A stretch of 64,000 bases of DNA. It comes from Caryophanon tenue. GTDB taxonomy: Bacteria; Bacillota; Bacilli; Bacillales_A; Planococcaceae. This document shows positions 63,970-64,000 of this stretch, piece by piece. Within the stretch, counting starts at the first letter, position 1. Each line of letters opens with the position of its first letter. The position numbers and the translations under genes were made by a program. The stretch lies in contig NZ_MASJ01000001.1 of assembly GCF_001700315.1 (NCBI RefSeq), forward strand, positions 372,001 to 436,000, written 5' to 3'. The notes beneath the pieces were generated by a model. It was not told the origin of the DNA. It worked only from the letters and a program-made list of their open reading frames with translations, and made no database searches.

Positions 63970-64000
63970 TTAGCTCACCTCTACTGCCTCGATTTGGCGT
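63970..64000 (-). CDS. Possible 3' end of an upstream minus-strand gene
   Basis: Read on the minus strand, the last 31 bases give an open frame RQIEAVEVS followed by TAA, just before the ribosome-binding site and ATG of the gene at 63968. Too short to identify; included because the spacing looks operonic. Confidence 0.3.
   Translation of the reverse strand, partial: RQIEAVEVS

Noticed and set aside
1-64000. Search for CRISPR arrays, transposases, phage genes, tRNA or rRNA
   Set aside because: No regularly spaced repeats, transposase motifs, phage genes or tRNA/rRNA cores were seen on reading through the window.

Overview
The window is a chromosomal segment from a low-GC Gram-positive bacterium of the Bacillales. 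Gene content and order follow the Bacillus subtilis yqg-yqh-yqi-yqj region: rpmG, comG, gcv, efp, accBC, nusB, folD, xseAB, ispA, dxs, tlyA, argR, recN, spo0A, bkd, yqjA. Small Planococcaceae/Bacillaceae families (DUF2759, DUF2626, DUF2627, YqgQ, Prli42) and Planococcaceae-like intergenic repeats fit the family Planococcaceae. Two sporulation loci expected in this order are absent (spoIIIAA-AH between efp and accB; spoIVB between recN and spo0A). This points to a non-sporulating lineage such as Caryophanon or Kurthia; the genus is an inference. No phage, insertion sequence, CRISPR array, rRNA or tRNA was seen.

Layout. 1-3.4 kb: the 3' end of an S-layer-homology surface protein, a VWA-like protein, and a two-gene minus-strand membrane/coiled-coil pair. 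3.6-10.2 kb: rpmG, 5-formyl-THF cyclo-ligase, yqgQ, an LTA-synthase-family enzyme, a lipoprotein, two small membrane proteins, an MBL-fold hydrolase, and an HTH regulator with a possible Fe-S cysteine set. 10.4-14.7 kb: the complete seven-gene comG DNA-uptake pseudopilus operon, then aroK. 14.7-20.4 kb: a tandem glycine riboswitch with terminator controlling gcvT-gcvPA-gcvPB, a rhodanese, and lipM; lipM makes the lipoyl precursor needed by the glycine cleavage H protein and by the 2-oxoacid dehydrogenase encoded further on. 20.5-28.1 kb: yqhQ, aroQ, an Xaa-Pro peptidase, efp, a FabK/nitronate-monooxygenase-like flavoprotein and a lipoprotein (the last two where spoIIIA would be), then accBC for malonyl-CoA synthesis. 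28.2-32.9 kb: a secreted subtilase interrupted at an A7 tract, an Asp23-family protein, glpD and a coiled-coil protein. 33-43 kb: the conserved nusB-folD-xseAB-ispA-dxs-tlyA-argR-recN block followed directly by an apparently intact spo0A. 43-46 kb: a DUF342/FapA-like protein, a glycerophosphodiesterase and DUF2627.

46-60.7 kb is a catabolic supercluster. Leucine dehydrogenase and the four branched-chain 2-oxoacid dehydrogenase components convert Leu/Val/Ile to acyl-CoAs. Methylmalonyl-CoA mutase (mutAB) with its chaperone meaB, the epimerase (mce) and a biotin-dependent carboxyltransferase (pccB-like) connect propionyl-CoA to succinyl-CoA. Between these halves lie brxB, a FUSC-type membrane protein and a 32-aa Prli42-like stressosome miniprotein. 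The ptb, buk and bkdR genes of the B. subtilis bkd locus are not present. 61-64 kb holds small accessory genes: a membrane miniprotein, a VOC protein, two GNAT acetyltransferases and an unrecognised winged-helix-like protein.

Translation starts were corrected to the codon correctly spaced from a Shine-Dalgarno sequence wherever the longest open frame began inside or upstream of that sequence.
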